DNA of 64,000 bases from Chitinophagaceae bacterium (GTDB lineage: Bacteria > Bacteroidota > Bacteroidia > Chitinophagales > Chitinophagaceae), in the NCBI GenBank assembly GCA_016720775.1, contig JADKJX010000004.1, positions 1 to 64,000 of the forward strand, given 5' to 3'. Of the stretch, positions 20,316-29,354 are shown piece after piece. Within the stretch, counting starts at the first letter, position 1. Each line of letters begins with the position of its first letter. Both the position numbers and the translations under genes were made by a program. The notes beneath the pieces are model-generated. The model was not told where the DNA came from, did not search any database, and worked only from the letters and a program-made list of their open reading frames with translations.

Positions 20316-21129
20316 AATACTGCTCCGACTCGTTGGGGAAGTTCCGGCGTTTCACATCCTTGATGTATTGCTTCACTGCCCCATCTATCTGTTCGTACAT
20401 ATTAAGGTATTGCCGTAAAAAACGTGGCTTGAATTCGGTGTTGATTCCCAGCATGTCGTGCATTACCAGTACCTGTCCGTCGCAATTGCCACCGGCACCA
20501 ATGCCAATGGTGGGAATGTGCAGGCTTTCACTCACTTCTTTTGCCAGCACCGCCGGAATTTTTTCCAGTACAATGGCAAAGGCACCTGCTTCCTGCAGCA
20601 GCAAAGCATCTTTTTTCAGTTTGGCTGCTTCGTCTATTTCTTTTGCCCGAACATTATAGGTACCAAATTTATAAATGCTTTGTGGTGTTAAACCCAAATG
20701 CCCCATTACCGGTATGCCGGCGCTTACAATTTTTTTAACCGAATCAACCGCTTCTTCACCACCTTCCAGTTTTACTGAATGGCCACCGGTTTCTTTCATT
20801 ATCTTGATGGCAGATGCAAGGGCGATGTCTGAATTGGATTGATAATAGCCGAAGGGCATATCCACCACCACCAGGCAACGGTCGATGCCACGTACCACAC
20901 TTTGTGCATGGTAGATCATCTGGTCGAGCGTGATGGGCAGGGTGGTGGTATGACCGGCCATTACATTGCTGGCACTGTCGCCCACGAGTATGATGTCAAT
21001 ACCGGCCGCATCAAAAATTTTGGCAAAAGAAAAATCATAGGCAGTTATCATGGAGATCTTTTCTCCTGCGGCCTTCATCTTCTGCAATGTATTGGTGGTA
21101 ACTTTTTTAATTTCTTTGTTGACTGACAT
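20314..21129 (-). CDS. panB: 3-methyl-2-oxobutanoate hydroxymethyltransferase
   Basis: PanB makes ketopantoate from alpha-ketoisovalerate and methylene-tetrahydrofolate, the first step of pantothenate synthesis. The 271-aa sequence has the hallmarks MITAYDFSFAKIFD, ILVGDSASNVMAGH (metal Asp), VDMPFG, VKLEGG, GHLGLTPQS and IGIGAGGNCDGQVLV. Length is normal. panC lies 10 kb away on the same strand, so the pathway genes are not one operon here. It is preceded by a 100-nt gene-free gap. Confidence 0.95.
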   Translation of the reverse strand: MSVNKEIKKVTTNTLQKMKAAGEKISMITAYDFSFAKIFDAAGIDIILVGDSASNVMAGHTTTLPITLDQMIYHAQSVVRGIDRCLVVVDMPFGYYQSNSDIALASAIKIMKETGGHSVKLEGGEEAVDSVKKIVSAGIPVMGHLGLTPQSIYKFGTYNVRAKEIDEAAKLKKDALLLQEAGAFAIVLEKIPAVLAKEVSESLHIPTIGIGAGGNCDGQVLVMHDMLGINTEFKPRFLRQYLNMYEQIDGAVKQYIKDVKRRNFPNESEQY

Positions 21130-21233
21130 AGCACAATTGTTTTAGATTAACTGATGATGCTGAGTGGAGTTGGCTCTGCGTTAGAATAAAACAATTCCGG
21201 GGAGCAATTGAGGCTGTAAATGTAGAAAGAATT

Positions 21234-22235
21234 TTAATTAAAAACTATTTTTAAAATGGGGATGGATTCCTCATTGACAGAAGGGCTTTTTACATACAAC
21301 AGTAATTCTTTGATCTTATTGAAAACAATATTGTCCCTATAATTATAATACCAGTCCTGTATCAATTCGATCTCTGTGAATTCTTCTGGACTGAAATCCA
21401 GTTGCGGTAATATGAATCCCGAAACTGTTCCTGTCGAATCATAAGTAGGAACAGGTATTCTTGTCTTACGGAGCAGGTATTGGTTGATCTCTTCTTTTTT
21501 TAATTTGGTATTTGTCTCAATTGAAAAGGCATCAGCCTTGCCTAGTAAAATATAGGGCCAAAGTGTTTCAATCAGGTTGCGGTTATAAAGTTGTTTTATA
21601 GTGCTTATGACCCCGGCAGAATCCAAATTTATTTTCCGAGTAGTTTCTGCTAGAAAAAGAGAGTTGCTTTTTTTCCTGGGCCGGTAATTGTATTTGAAAT
21701 TGAAGCAAGTGCTAAGAAAACTTCCTTGCCCCAGGTATATGCCCATACTTGTCTTGATAGAGTTCATTGGCGAAATCAAAGGGACATAGCTTTTGAATAC
21801 CCCATCTTCAATAAATAGTATCTGGGTGATGTCTGTCAGAAGCAACGAATCCGGATTAATCCTGTTACGGATAATTTCATTTCTTAAGTCAGGTATGATG
21901 GGATTCCCGCTTGAATCATATTCAGGTATAGGAAGTCTACAAGCCGGATCTATTAATATATCTCCGGCTGAATCCTTATTCAGATAGATAATTGGGTTTG
22001 CATCGTTAATGCCGTTATAAACAGGAAGCGCAGCGTTTATTTCTTTTTTTATAAGCCTTTCAAGTAATACCTTGTTCAGGTGTTCTTTTTCAAATCTTAC
22101 CTGGTCATTTACATACGCCGCCCATTCAACATATGACTTGCTGATGAACTTATCAAATTGGGTAGGCCGGGCAAGATTTTGGGTGAACGAAACGCTGCTT
22201 ATCAGAATAAATAAAACAGTCAGTATTTTTTTCAT
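21234..22235 (-). CDS. Secreted protein of unknown function with an internally repeated segment
   Basis: I do not recognise this family. ATG 22235 gives a clean signal peptide (MKKILTVLFILISSVSFTQN); the reading frame extends upstream but without such a signal. The mature protein is about 315 aa, rich in Asn, Ile and Lys. Two segments resemble each other: CRLPIPEYDSSGNPI (about residues 100-115) and TRIPVPTYDSTGTVS (about 265-280), each followed by a hydrophobic/acidic stretch, which suggests an ancient duplication. Its general shape recalls GldN-like proteins, but I see no decisive shared motif. It probably stays in the periplasm. Confidence 0.6.
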   Translation of the reverse strand: MKKILTVLFILISSVSFTQNLARPTQFDKFISKSYVEWAAYVNDQVRFEKEHLNKVLLERLIKKEINAALPVYNGINDANPIIYLNKDSAGDILIDPACRLPIPEYDSSGNPIIPDLRNEIIRNRINPDSLLLTDITQILFIEDGVFKSYVPLISPMNSIKTSMGIYLGQGSFLSTCFNFKYNYRPRKKSNSLFLAETTRKINLDSAGVISTIKQLYNRNLIETLWPYILLGKADAFSIETNTKLKKEEINQYLLRKTRIPVPTYDSTGTVSGFILPQLDFSPEEFTEIELIQDWYYNYRDNIVFNKIKELLLYVKSPSVNEESIPILKIVFN

Positions 22236-22302
22236 GATGAAGAAACGACGGACCGGGCTTATTATTTCCGGCGCCTTGTTAAAATATTTCCAGTTGGGCT
22301 TC

Positions 22303-22869
22303 TTACTCTTTTTCATAGCTCAAACTTATAACTCCCGAAGCAAACAGTTTGGTTGAAATGAGTTTGAGCTTTGTTATGCCGGTGATATTCTTAAACAGCG
22401 GAATACCCTTGCCCAGCAGGATGGGATTTATAAAGAGCCAGTAACCGTCTATCAATCCTTCTGCCAGTAAAGAATGAGCGGCTGAAGGACTGCCGAAAAG
22501 AAGGATGTCATGTTGGGTGCTTGCTTTTAATTTACTTATCTCGTTTTTCAGATCATTGCTGATGATCTGTGTATGCGGAAGTTCTTTGCCCTGCCATGAC
22601 CTGGACAATACAACTTTCTTTGCCTTTGCATACCAGCGGGAATGGTCTATATCGTGTTTACTGGCACCGGGTTTTTCAGCGGCGGTAGGCCAGTAGGCTT
22701 CCATCATTTCAAAAGTAACCCGGCCGTAAAGTGCGGTATCTGTTGTTTCCACCCGGCTGCCAACGTAGTCAAATATTTCATCGTTTATTTGTATCCAGCC
22801 CATTCCCCCGTTTGGATCGGCAACAAAACCATCCAGTGATACGTGCATGAAATAGATCAGTTTTCCCAT
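22303..22869 (-). CDS. Dihydrofolate reductase-like protein (RibD C-terminal domain family)
   Basis: This 188-aa protein has the RibD_C fold pattern MHVSLDGFVADPNGG (11-25 region), TALYGRVTFEMM (NADPH/substrate loop) and the C-terminal ILLFGSPSAAHSLLAEGLIDGYWLFINPILLGKG. Stand-alone members are NADPH-dependent reductases of unknown substrate, often regulated as accessory genes. It lies 67 nt upstream of the unknown secreted protein gene on the same strand. True DHFR function in folate metabolism is unlikely. Confidence 0.85.
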   Translation of the reverse strand: MGKLIYFMHVSLDGFVADPNGGMGWIQINDEIFDYVGSRVETTDTALYGRVTFEMMEAYWPTAAEKPGASKHDIDHSRWYAKAKKVVLSRSWQGKELPHTQIISNDLKNEISKLKASTQHDILLFGSPSAAHSLLAEGLIDGYWLFINPILLGKGIPLFKNITGITKLKLISTKLFASGVISLSYEKE

Positions 22870-22958
22870 ACATGTCTTTTATGTGTATATCGAAAGTACA
22901 AAAATTTAAATACCCCGCTTACTCCCAGCTTACCAGTGACGGCAGCCTCATAGAAACG

Positions 22959-23086
22959 ACATTTTGATAGAAGGAAATTTCGGTCATGCAAAAACCCCGT
23001 GGCGGTGCTATTAAAAAATACCCACCTGCGGAGCTTCGGCCAACATATATAACGGGTTACTAAAATTGCACCCGGCGGGCCTTAAA
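22959..23086. repeat. Dispersed intergenic repeat, copy A
   Basis: This stretch shares an ordered set of blocks with 25440-25575: ATTTTGnTAG, AAACCCCGT, a CTnnGGAGCT block, CGG-TTAC-nAAAAT and CCCGG-GGGCCTT. Identity over gapped blocks is clearly above chance and the order and orientation are the same. The GC-rich blocks can form small hairpins. It occupies the gap between the RibD_C and VOC genes. Confidence 0.65.
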
Positions 23087-23097
23087 AACATTTGAAC

Positions 23098-23538
23098 CTA
23101 TTGATTTTGCCCTTCATTAAAACTGATCATCCAGTTCACACCAAACTTATCGGTGAACATACCGAAATAATCGCCCCAGAAGGTTTTATTCATCGGCATC
23201 TTCACTTCGCCGCCATTTGAAAGACCATTGAATAGCCGGTCTGCTTCTTCAATACTGCCCACGGTGAGGGAGATGGAAAAATTATTTCCCTGTACATAAT
23301 TGGGCGCCCACTCGCCCCCGGTGTCGCTGCCCATTAAAAAGGTTTCCTTACTTATGCCTAAAGAAACGTGCATGATCTTTTCGGCATCATCAGCAGGAAC
23401 AGGTTTCGATCCTTCGTAAGCAGGCATGTCTTTAAAACGTCCCATGTAAATGAATTCACCACCGAGTACGGAGCGGTAAAAATTAAAAGCGTCTTCGCAG
23501 TTGCCTTTGAAAGTGAGATAGATGTTTGCGGTGGCCAT
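23098..23538 (-). CDS. VOC family protein (PhnB/YjdN-like glyoxalase fold)
   Basis: ATG 23538 (MATANIYLTFKGNCEDAFNFY) is the normal start of this family; the frame extends upstream without support. The 146-aa protein has FYRSVLGGEF, HVSLGISKETFLMGSD and NKTFWGDYFGMFTDKFGVNWMI, the repeated beta-alpha-beta-beta-beta pattern of PhnB-like VOC proteins. These are small soluble proteins of uncertain enzymatic role. It lies just next to repeat copy A. Confidence 0.88.
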   Translation of the reverse strand: MATANIYLTFKGNCEDAFNFYRSVLGGEFIYMGRFKDMPAYEGSKPVPADDAEKIMHVSLGISKETFLMGSDTGGEWAPNYVQGNNFSISLTVGSIEEADRLFNGLSNGGEVKMPMNKTFWGDYFGMFTDKFGVNWMISFNEGQNQ

Positions 23539-23681
23539 AACTTTTGTTTTATACTTTGTAAAATTTTTTATCCCAAAGTACAGAATCCGGTTAGCCTGTT
23601 GATACCGTTTATAAAATATAATATGCACTGATCAGTATCTGATCGGGGCAGCGCAGGTAAAATGCTGTGATGAATCCGCTG

Positions 23682-23837
23682 TTAGTTACAGATACAACCG
23701 GGCCTGTTCGGGCATTTGGCTTTTGTGTTTACCTTTTTGTGCGGAGCTTTTTTAACCGGCTTTTTACCTCCGTCAGCGTAAACAGTAACTGTTGAAAGAA
23801 TAAGGATTGCGATGATACTTAAAAATAGCTTCTTCAT
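23682..23837 (-). CDS. Small secreted Lys-rich peptide with Cys-rich end
   Basis: From ATG 23837 this is a 51-aa peptide: signal peptide MKKLFLSIIAILILSTVTVYA, then a Lys/Pro stretch (GGKKPVKKAPHKKVNTKAK) and the ending CPNRPGCICN with three Cys. The clean signal and conserved-looking ending argue that it is a real gene. The Cys could bind metal or form a disulphide. Function unknown. It is isolated from its neighbours by gaps of about 65 to 140 nt. Confidence 0.6.
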   Translation of the reverse strand: MKKLFLSIIAILILSTVTVYADGGKKPVKKAPHKKVNTKAKCPNRPGCICN

Positions 23838-23903
23838 GCGGTTGTTATTTATATACTTGTCAAAGTAATACAATTTCCGGATATTTTATAATATTCCGTC
23901 TTA

Positions 23904-24308
23904 TCACATCTCACCGGCAGCAACGCTTTGGTGGATCATAACACAGGCGGCAATAAAAAATGCAGCCAGCAGCAGGGTAAAGACCAGCAGAACAATAAAA
24001 CTTTTTCCTGAATCAAAGAGCATTTTGTCCGGATCGTTCCGGTCGTAATAAAGCGGAAGCTGATCCCCCGCCCGGTAAGGCATCCCGGCAACAGATACAT
24101 GTTTCTGCACAACTTCGCTGCTGCCTTTTATTGGATATTCAATGACCACACTGTTTAAACCTTTCAGGGAACTGCCGGATAATTCCCGGATGGTGCCCAT
24201 CGTTTTCACCCCATTTCTTTTCATGTGCTTTACCTTGTTCATTTTATACAAAATGATCAGGAAGGGAATGAAACCAAGTATGATGAGTAATGTGTAAATG
24301 AAAACCAT
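23904..24308 (-). CDS. DUF3592-like small membrane protein
   Basis: A 134-aa protein with an N-terminal helix (FIYTLLIILGFIPFLIILY), a soluble middle containing GVKTMGTIREL and YRAGDQLPLYYDRNDPDKML, and a C-terminal helix (FIVLLVFTLLLAAFFIAACVM). The middle, with the YDPxxP-like phrase, is characteristic of DUF3592. These inner-membrane proteins have no known function. It starts 17 nt after the GIY-YIG gene stop and may be co-transcribed with it. Confidence 0.7.
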   Translation of the reverse strand: MVFIYTLLIILGFIPFLIILYKMNKVKHMKRNGVKTMGTIRELSGSSLKGLNSVVIEYPIKGSSEVVQKHVSVAGMPYRAGDQLPLYYDRNDPDKMLFDSGKSFIVLLVFTLLLAAFFIAACVMIHQSVAAGEM

Positions 24309-24325
24309 GGCCGGCTATTGAATGA

Positions 24326-24682
24326 TCATGCTTTACGTGGATTATATCCTTTCTCTCCAAAGGGTTGCAGTTCTTCAATGAACATCTCTTCCAGTTTCTT
24401 TGCTTCTTTGTTGTAGTCAACTTTGTCTTCGTCCTTTTGTTCGATCTCTGCTAATATCTCGAACCTGAAATTATCTTCACCAAATTCTTTCCATTCGTTC
24501 TGCAGCAATGTGTTTCGGTGGCCCCCAAATTTCAGTTCCACTTTGATCCGGTTCCAGATCGCATCCAGGTTAATGCTGCTGCCAACGAATATCTTTTCAT
24601 TGACCGTATTACGGACCTGGAATACACCCACTTTGAATTTCAGTTGCTTGTATTCGTCTTTTAAATGTTTGTTGTTTGCCAT
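24326..24682 (-). CDS. GIY-YIG nuclease family protein
   Basis: A 118-aa single-domain protein. The GIY/YIG strands appear as GVFQVRNT and KIFVGSSINL, followed by the helix FGGHRNTLLQNEWKEFG and a Glu-rich end with EEMFIEELQPFGEKGYNPR. This is a Bacteroidota-type stand-alone GIY-YIG protein; nuclease activity has usually not been shown for such members. It lies in the small-gene block between the two dispersed repeat copies, 48 nt after the nitroreductase gene. Confidence 0.82.
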   Translation of the reverse strand: MANNKHLKDEYKQLKFKVGVFQVRNTVNEKIFVGSSINLDAIWNRIKVELKFGGHRNTLLQNEWKEFGEDNFRFEILAEIEQKDEDKVDYNKEAKKLEEMFIEELQPFGEKGYNPRKA

Positions 24683-24730
24683 TATTCAAAAGTATTGAAT
24701 TCCGGGATGAATACCGGTAAGTAAACCGGT

Positions 24731-25318
24731 TCAGGAAATTCCTGTTACCCAGTTTGTTTTTTCCTCAATGGGTTTTCGTTTGCCGGGTGCCGATGGTACT
24801 GCAATATGGCCGATGTAAAAAAAGCCGAGCAGTTTATCGTATTCAGTAAGCCCGAAAAACGGTTTGGCATTTTCCAGGTACGTGATGCCGCCGGTGGTCC
24901 AATAACCACCCAGGCCATAAGCGGCCACCGAAAGATAGATATTCTGCACAGCACAAGCCACCGCTTCAATGTCCTCGATCTCAGGGATGTTCTTTTTTTC
25001 AGACCGCTTCATGCAAATGGCAATGATATGCGATGCTTTCAATGGTTGCTGCTGCAGCTTGGTATATTTCTTTTCATTAAATCCATCCCCGGCTTCCAGT
25101 TTGTAGAGACTGCTTTGAAATTCAGCAAACCGTTTCAATCCTTCACCGGCGAATACGGTAAACTGCCAGGGCTCTCCCTGTCCGTGGTTGGGCGCCCAGG
25201 ATGCATTGATCAGTATTTGTTTTATTATTTCGTCATCTGCTTTTTTGTCCTGGTCAAACTGGTCGGGAAAAACAGACCGCCTGTTCCTGATCAGTGCATT
25301 CAATGATTCGGGTTCCAT
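24731..25318 (-). CDS. Nitroreductase family protein
   Basis: A 195-aa FMN-dependent oxidoreductase: RNRRSVFPDQF at the N-terminus is the FMN-binding Arg/Ser motif, followed by ASWAPNHGQGEPWQF, AVQNIYLSVAAYGLGGYWTTG and a GFFYIGH end. Length and motif order fit the small YdjA-like subfamily. Substrate unknown. The gene is monocistronic or leads into the GIY-YIG gene. Confidence 0.87.
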   Translation of the reverse strand: MEPESLNALIRNRRSVFPDQFDQDKKADDEIIKQILINASWAPNHGQGEPWQFTVFAGEGLKRFAEFQSSLYKLEAGDGFNEKKYTKLQQQPLKASHIIAICMKRSEKKNIPEIEDIEAVACAVQNIYLSVAAYGLGGYWTTGGITYLENAKPFFGLTEYDKLLGFFYIGHIAVPSAPGKRKPIEEKTNWVTGIS

Positions 25319-25439
25319 GTGTTTCTTGTTGTGTAATGCAAATTACACTGAACAGGAGAGAAGGTTGTTCTGAGATAGGAAAAAGTTTTCCTTGCTGTAC
25401 TATGCCAGAGATCTGGAAGCTCAAAGCCCCGTAGAGGCA

Positions 25440-25575
25440 GCATTTTGGTAGTAGAAAGGGAACGTGATTTTTTCGAAACCCCGTAGGGCTGATATTTTAA
25501 AATGCCGCTCCTAGGAGCTATGATCCGCATCTGTTTATCGGTTACCAAAATACCGGCCCGGTGGGCCTTGAATTA
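25440..25575. repeat. Dispersed intergenic repeat, copy B
   Basis: Second copy of the repeat at 22959-23086, same orientation, about 2.5 kb away. Blocks CATTTTGGTAG, AAACCCCGTAGGG, CTCCTAGGAGCT, ATCGGTTACCAAAATAC and GGCCCGGTGGGCCTTG are better preserved than in copy A. Its right part overlaps the last codons and the stop of the downstream minus-strand gene, which therefore ends in residues coded by the repeat. Confidence 0.65.
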
Positions 25576-26107
25576 GATATTTTTGACTTATTTTTTTGGT
25601 AATAATCGTATTTAACTTCTTTCGAAATCGTTCTGTTTGTCCAAAGTCAATAAAACCGCCACGTCCAAGTGTTACACTAACCACAGCAATGAGTATTTTT
25701 TCGTTGTCTAATGTCAGATAAACATTGTAATCAAATGTACACCATCTGCGTTGATAGTTAAAAGTCCAGAAGTTTTCAGGATTATCCAAAAATAAGGCAC
25801 CAAACTCTTTCATGGTGTCTGCAATTATTTTCTTCTTTTCGTCAGTTGATAATTGGCAGTTAATGGTGCAAAATTTATAACGGTTGGGGATCAGGTAAAG
25901 CGAAATGCTGCCCAAAAAGATGAAAAGTAGAGCGGCACAAAATATTAATATCTGTGAATAGGCTGATGACTGCTTTGGCTTATTGAAAAATGCTAAATAA
26001 AGAAAAAAGATACCAACTCCGATAACTGCAAATGAGACCAGGGAATAATAATATTTGTCATACCAGTTTGCCTTTATGATTGCTTTTCTAAATTCTTGAT
26101 TGGTCAT
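25535..26107 (-). CDS. Two-helix membrane protein of unknown function, C-terminus running into a repeat
   Basis: I do not recognise the family. The 190-aa protein has two membrane helices (about SLVSFAVIGVGIFFLYLAFF and QILIFCAALLFIFLGSISLYL), then a cytosolic or periplasmic domain with ENFWTFNYQRRWCTFDYNVYL. The last residues (QGPPGRYFGNR) are encoded by dispersed repeat copy B, so the original stop was probably lost or the repeat inserted at the 3-prime end. Function not deducible. Confidence 0.6.
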   Translation of the reverse strand: MTNQEFRKAIIKANWYDKYYYSLVSFAVIGVGIFFLYLAFFNKPKQSSAYSQILIFCAALLFIFLGSISLYLIPNRYKFCTINCQLSTDEKKKIIADTMKEFGALFLDNPENFWTFNYQRRWCTFDYNVYLTLDNEKILIAVVSVTLGRGGFIDFGQTERFRKKLNTIITKKISQKYLIQGPPGRYFGNR

Positions 26108-26184
26108 GTATGATTTCTACAATATTAAGTATCCGGGGCTATTGGGCAGCCTTATACCTTATATTGAAAGTATAGTATGGCGCT

Positions 26185-27063
26185 TTATTTCACCTCCTCC
26201 CACAAATGCCTCACCAGTCCATCCACCAACCCGATCTTGGGTACGTACATTTCGTTGGCGCCGGCCCAGCGCATGGCATTTATGTAAATTAAAAGAGCAG
26301 GAACAATTACATCGGCACGGTCGGGGCGCAGACTATAGAGCCGTATTCTTTCTTCCAGGGTTACGCAACTCAGTTCCCGGTGATAATCTTTTAAGAGGTC
26401 GAGGCCAAGGGGCTTGCCTTCTTTCCGTTTGCTGAGTGAAAATACTTTGTTGATATTTCCGCCACTGCCAATGGCCATCACTTCTTTTTGTCCCTTGGTA
26501 ACTGTTTTTATTATTTCTTTCATCACTTCCCAGGTCTTTTCATTCACGGCATCCTGCAGCAGCCGTATGGTGCCTATGTTGAAGGATTCTTTATAGTTGA
26601 GCCGGCCATTACTGAAGAACGAGAGTTCGGTGCTTCCGCCGCCTACATCAATGTACATATAGCTGTGGTCTTTGTCGAGTGTTTCTGCAATGTGATTTTC
26701 AAAAACGATCCCGGCTTCCATATCGCCGCTGATCACTTCAATGGAAATGCCGGTTTCCATTTTCACTTTGCGTATCACATCATCCGTATTCTTAGCATCC
26801 CGCATGGCGCTGGTGGCACAGGCAATCACATTCCTTACGTCGTATGCATTCATCAGGTGTTTGAATGCCTTCATCGTCTGCAGCATCATACCGATCTTTG
26901 CCTTGGGTATCACACCAAATTCAAACACGTCAAATCCCAGCCGGAGCGGAACCCTTACTAAGTTGAGTTTATTGAAAACAGGCGTTTTCTTTTCATCGAT
27001 GGTTACTTCGGTGATCAACAGCCGGGCGGCGTTGCTTCCTATGTCTATTGCTGCTAATCTCAA
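26185..27063 (-). CDS. ppx: Exopolyphosphatase / guanosine pentaphosphate phosphohydrolase (Ppx/GppA family)
   Basis: The enzyme removes terminal phosphate from polyphosphate or pppGpp. The actin-like fold motifs are present: AAIDIGSNAARLLI (phosphate 1), CATSAMRDA, YIDVGGGSTELSFF (phosphate 2) and AIGSGGNINKVF. The 292-aa single-domain form is usual in this phylum. The reading frame begins with TTG at 27063 (MRLAAIDIG); no in-frame ATG lies upstream, so a TTG start is likely. It follows ppk1 after about 100 nt on the same strand, making a polyphosphate synthesis/degradation pair. Confidence 0.9.
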   Translation of the reverse strand: MRLAAIDIGSNAARLLITEVTIDEKKTPVFNKLNLVRVPLRLGFDVFEFGVIPKAKIGMMLQTMKAFKHLMNAYDVRNVIACATSAMRDAKNTDDVIRKVKMETGISIEVISGDMEAGIVFENHIAETLDKDHSYMYIDVGGGSTELSFFSNGRLNYKESFNIGTIRLLQDAVNEKTWEVMKEIIKTVTKGQKEVMAIGSGGNINKVFSLSKRKEGKPLGLDLLKDYHRELSCVTLEERIRLYSLRPDRADVIVPALLIYINAMRWAGANEMYVPKIGLVDGLVRHLWEEVK

Positions 27064-27091
27064 TGTTGGTGATCCGTTAAATAGTTAATTG

Positions 27092-27163
27092 GTTAATCCG
27101 TTAACTGGTTAATTGGGTGATCTGTGCAAACGAATTTACGGATTAACTAATTAACGGATTAAC
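27092..27163. repeat. AT-rich inverted repeat between ppk1 and ppx
   Basis: GTTAATCCGTTAA (27092-27104) and its exact complement TTAACGGATTAAC (27151-27163) flank a 46-nt spacer that contains further GTTAATTGG-like units. The arms are 13 bp, perfect. It lies directly after the ppk1 stop and could slow or end transcription into ppx. Confidence 0.6.
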
Positions 27164-27165
27164 GT

Positions 27166-29231
27166 TTACTGCGCTTTGCGGTAAAGATAGTTGTACGTCT
27201 CCACCTGGCTGCGGATCTTTTTGGTGTTGCGTGGGTTTACGTATTGATTACTGAGCTTATTGTCAAGTATCCTTGCCTTGATATTGTCTTTGAGTTGTAT
27301 CTGCAGTATGTCCTTCAGTTCCTGCTGAATATTTTTTTCAAAGATGGGGCAAGCCACTTCTACCCGGTGATCGATATTGCGGACCATCCAATCGGCCGAG
27401 GAGATGAATACTTTTTCCTTTCCGCCATTGTGGAATATCATTACCCGTGCATGTTCCAGGTATTCATCCACAATGCTGATTGCCTGTACGGGTATCTTGA
27501 ATTTTTTATTTTCGGTGAACATACAGAAGATGCCACGGATGATGAGTTTGATATCTACACCGGCTTTGGCAGCCTCGTATAATTGCGCAATGAGGAGCTC
27601 ATCGCTCAATGAATTCAGTTTAAGAATGATGGATGCAGGCCTTTTTTCTTTGGCAGCCTTTGTTTCTTTGCTGATGAGCTGCACCAGTTGACTGCGCATG
27701 GAAGTGGGGCTTACCATGAGCGTATTGCACTCGAATAATAACTGGATCCTGCTTTTGGGTTGTTCCAGGTAATTGAAAATACGGTTTACATCGGCCATAA
27801 TATTACGGTCGGATGTGAGCAGGCAGGTATCCCCGTAAACCTTAGCTGTCTTTTCATTCAGGTTGCCCGTACTCACAAAACCATAGTGGATGATCCGGTT
27901 GTTCACTTTCTTTTTTATCAGGCAAAGCTTTGCATGTATTTTCATATGCGGTACACCTAACAAAACCTTTGCACCCGCTTCTTCCAGTTCTTCTTTCCAT
28001 TCCAGGTTTGCTTCTTCATCAAAACGGGCACGCAGTTCCAACACTACGGTTACCATTTTTCCATTGCGAACAGCATTGGTGAGTGTGTTGATGATCTTGG
28101 ACCGGTCTGCCAGCCGGTAGCAGGTTATTTTAATGCTTACCACGTCGGGATCAATGGCAGCTTCCCTTAATAAGTCTATCACACTGTCAAAGGAATGGTA
28201 AGGCAGGTTTAAAAGCACATCTTTTTTTAAAATGACCTTGTTTACACTGGTTACATTTTTTAATGCCGGGTGAATGAAGGGTTTTTTACGAAGGTTCTTC
28301 TGGGTAAAAACAGATTCCGGGAAATTCATGAAGTCCACAAAATTGTGAATACGTCCGCCGGGTATCAGGTTGTCTTTTTGCTGCAACCCCATTCTTCTTA
28401 CCAGGTAGGTAAGCAGGGCAGGGTCGATGGCTTTATCAAAAACAAACCTTACCGGCTTGCCCTTCTTGCGGTTCTTTAATCCTTTTTCTATCTTTTGAAT
28501 AAGGGAGGTTGATATATCATTATCAATGTCAATTTCTGCATCACGGGTAACCTTGATAATGTGTGATGAAAAAGTGTCGTACCCGAAAAAGGAAAAAATA
28601 TGGGGCAGGCAGAAACGGATGATGTCTTCCAGCAGGATAATATGCTTTTCGGCAGTTTTGGAAGGGAGTATGATAAACCTGGGTAATCGCCGTGTAGGTA
28701 CAGAAACCAATGCAAATTTCTGGGGAATGCTTTTATCTTTTTTCGAAAGTCTGCAGGCCAGGTAAATAGACCGGTCATTGAGTACCGGAAAGTCCTGGAT
28801 GCTCTCGATCATCAGGGGATGATATTACTGCGGATCTCTTCATTAAAATAATCCAGTACAAAGCGTTGTTGTGCCTTGTTCATCTGGGTTTCATTGACAA
28901 GCAGAATTTTTTCCTTTTTAAGTTCCCGCAATATCTCATTCCAGATGCGTTCAAATTCCCGTTGCTGTTCAATAACTATTTCCTGGATCTCTTCCAGGAT
29001 GGCGCCGGGAGCAATTTCGAGATGCATCCTGGACTTACTGCTGCCGAATTCGATCATCCGTTTTAAAGTGGCCACCCTTACCCGGAAAAATTCATCAAGG
29101 TTATTGGAAAAAATGCCAAGAAAGCGGATTCGTTCCCGGAGCGGTACGGTTTCATCTGCAGCTTCCTGCAGTACCCGGTTATTAAAGGAAAGCCAACTGA
29201 TGTCCCGGAATATTATTTTTCTTTTTTGCAA
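27166..29231 (-). CDS. ppk1: Polyphosphate kinase 1 (frame broken near 28814)
   Basis: PPK1 polymerises ATP gamma-phosphate into polyphosphate at the membrane. The N-terminal frame (28812-29231) reads RDISWLSFNNRVLQEA and FLGIFSNNLDEFFRVRVA; after NEEIRSNIIP a TGA stop overlaps an ATG of the next frame (TGATG), which continues MIESIQDFPVLNDRS. Adding one C to the C4 run restores IIPLMIES. The catalytic HKD-like motifs are IHAKLCLI (phospho-acceptor His) with FVSTGNLNEKTA, and EHARVMIFHNGG. Restored length is about 688 aa. The first codon is TTG at 29231, with a stop three codons upstream. Confidence 0.92.
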
Positions 29232-29354
29232 GTATGCTGGTTAAGTAAGTGAAACGAAATTAAATGTATGTAAATGAACAGGCAATTTAATGCGTATTAA
29301 GTTTATGTAAAGTTTATTAAGCCTGTTATTATAATGTACGTCTTTGAAAACACA

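Noticed and set aside
28805..28820. Programmed frameshift or split ppk1 with translational coupling (TGATG)
   Set aside because: One base in the C run restores the family sequence IIPLMIES, and similar breaks occur in many neighbouring genes, so an indel is simpler.
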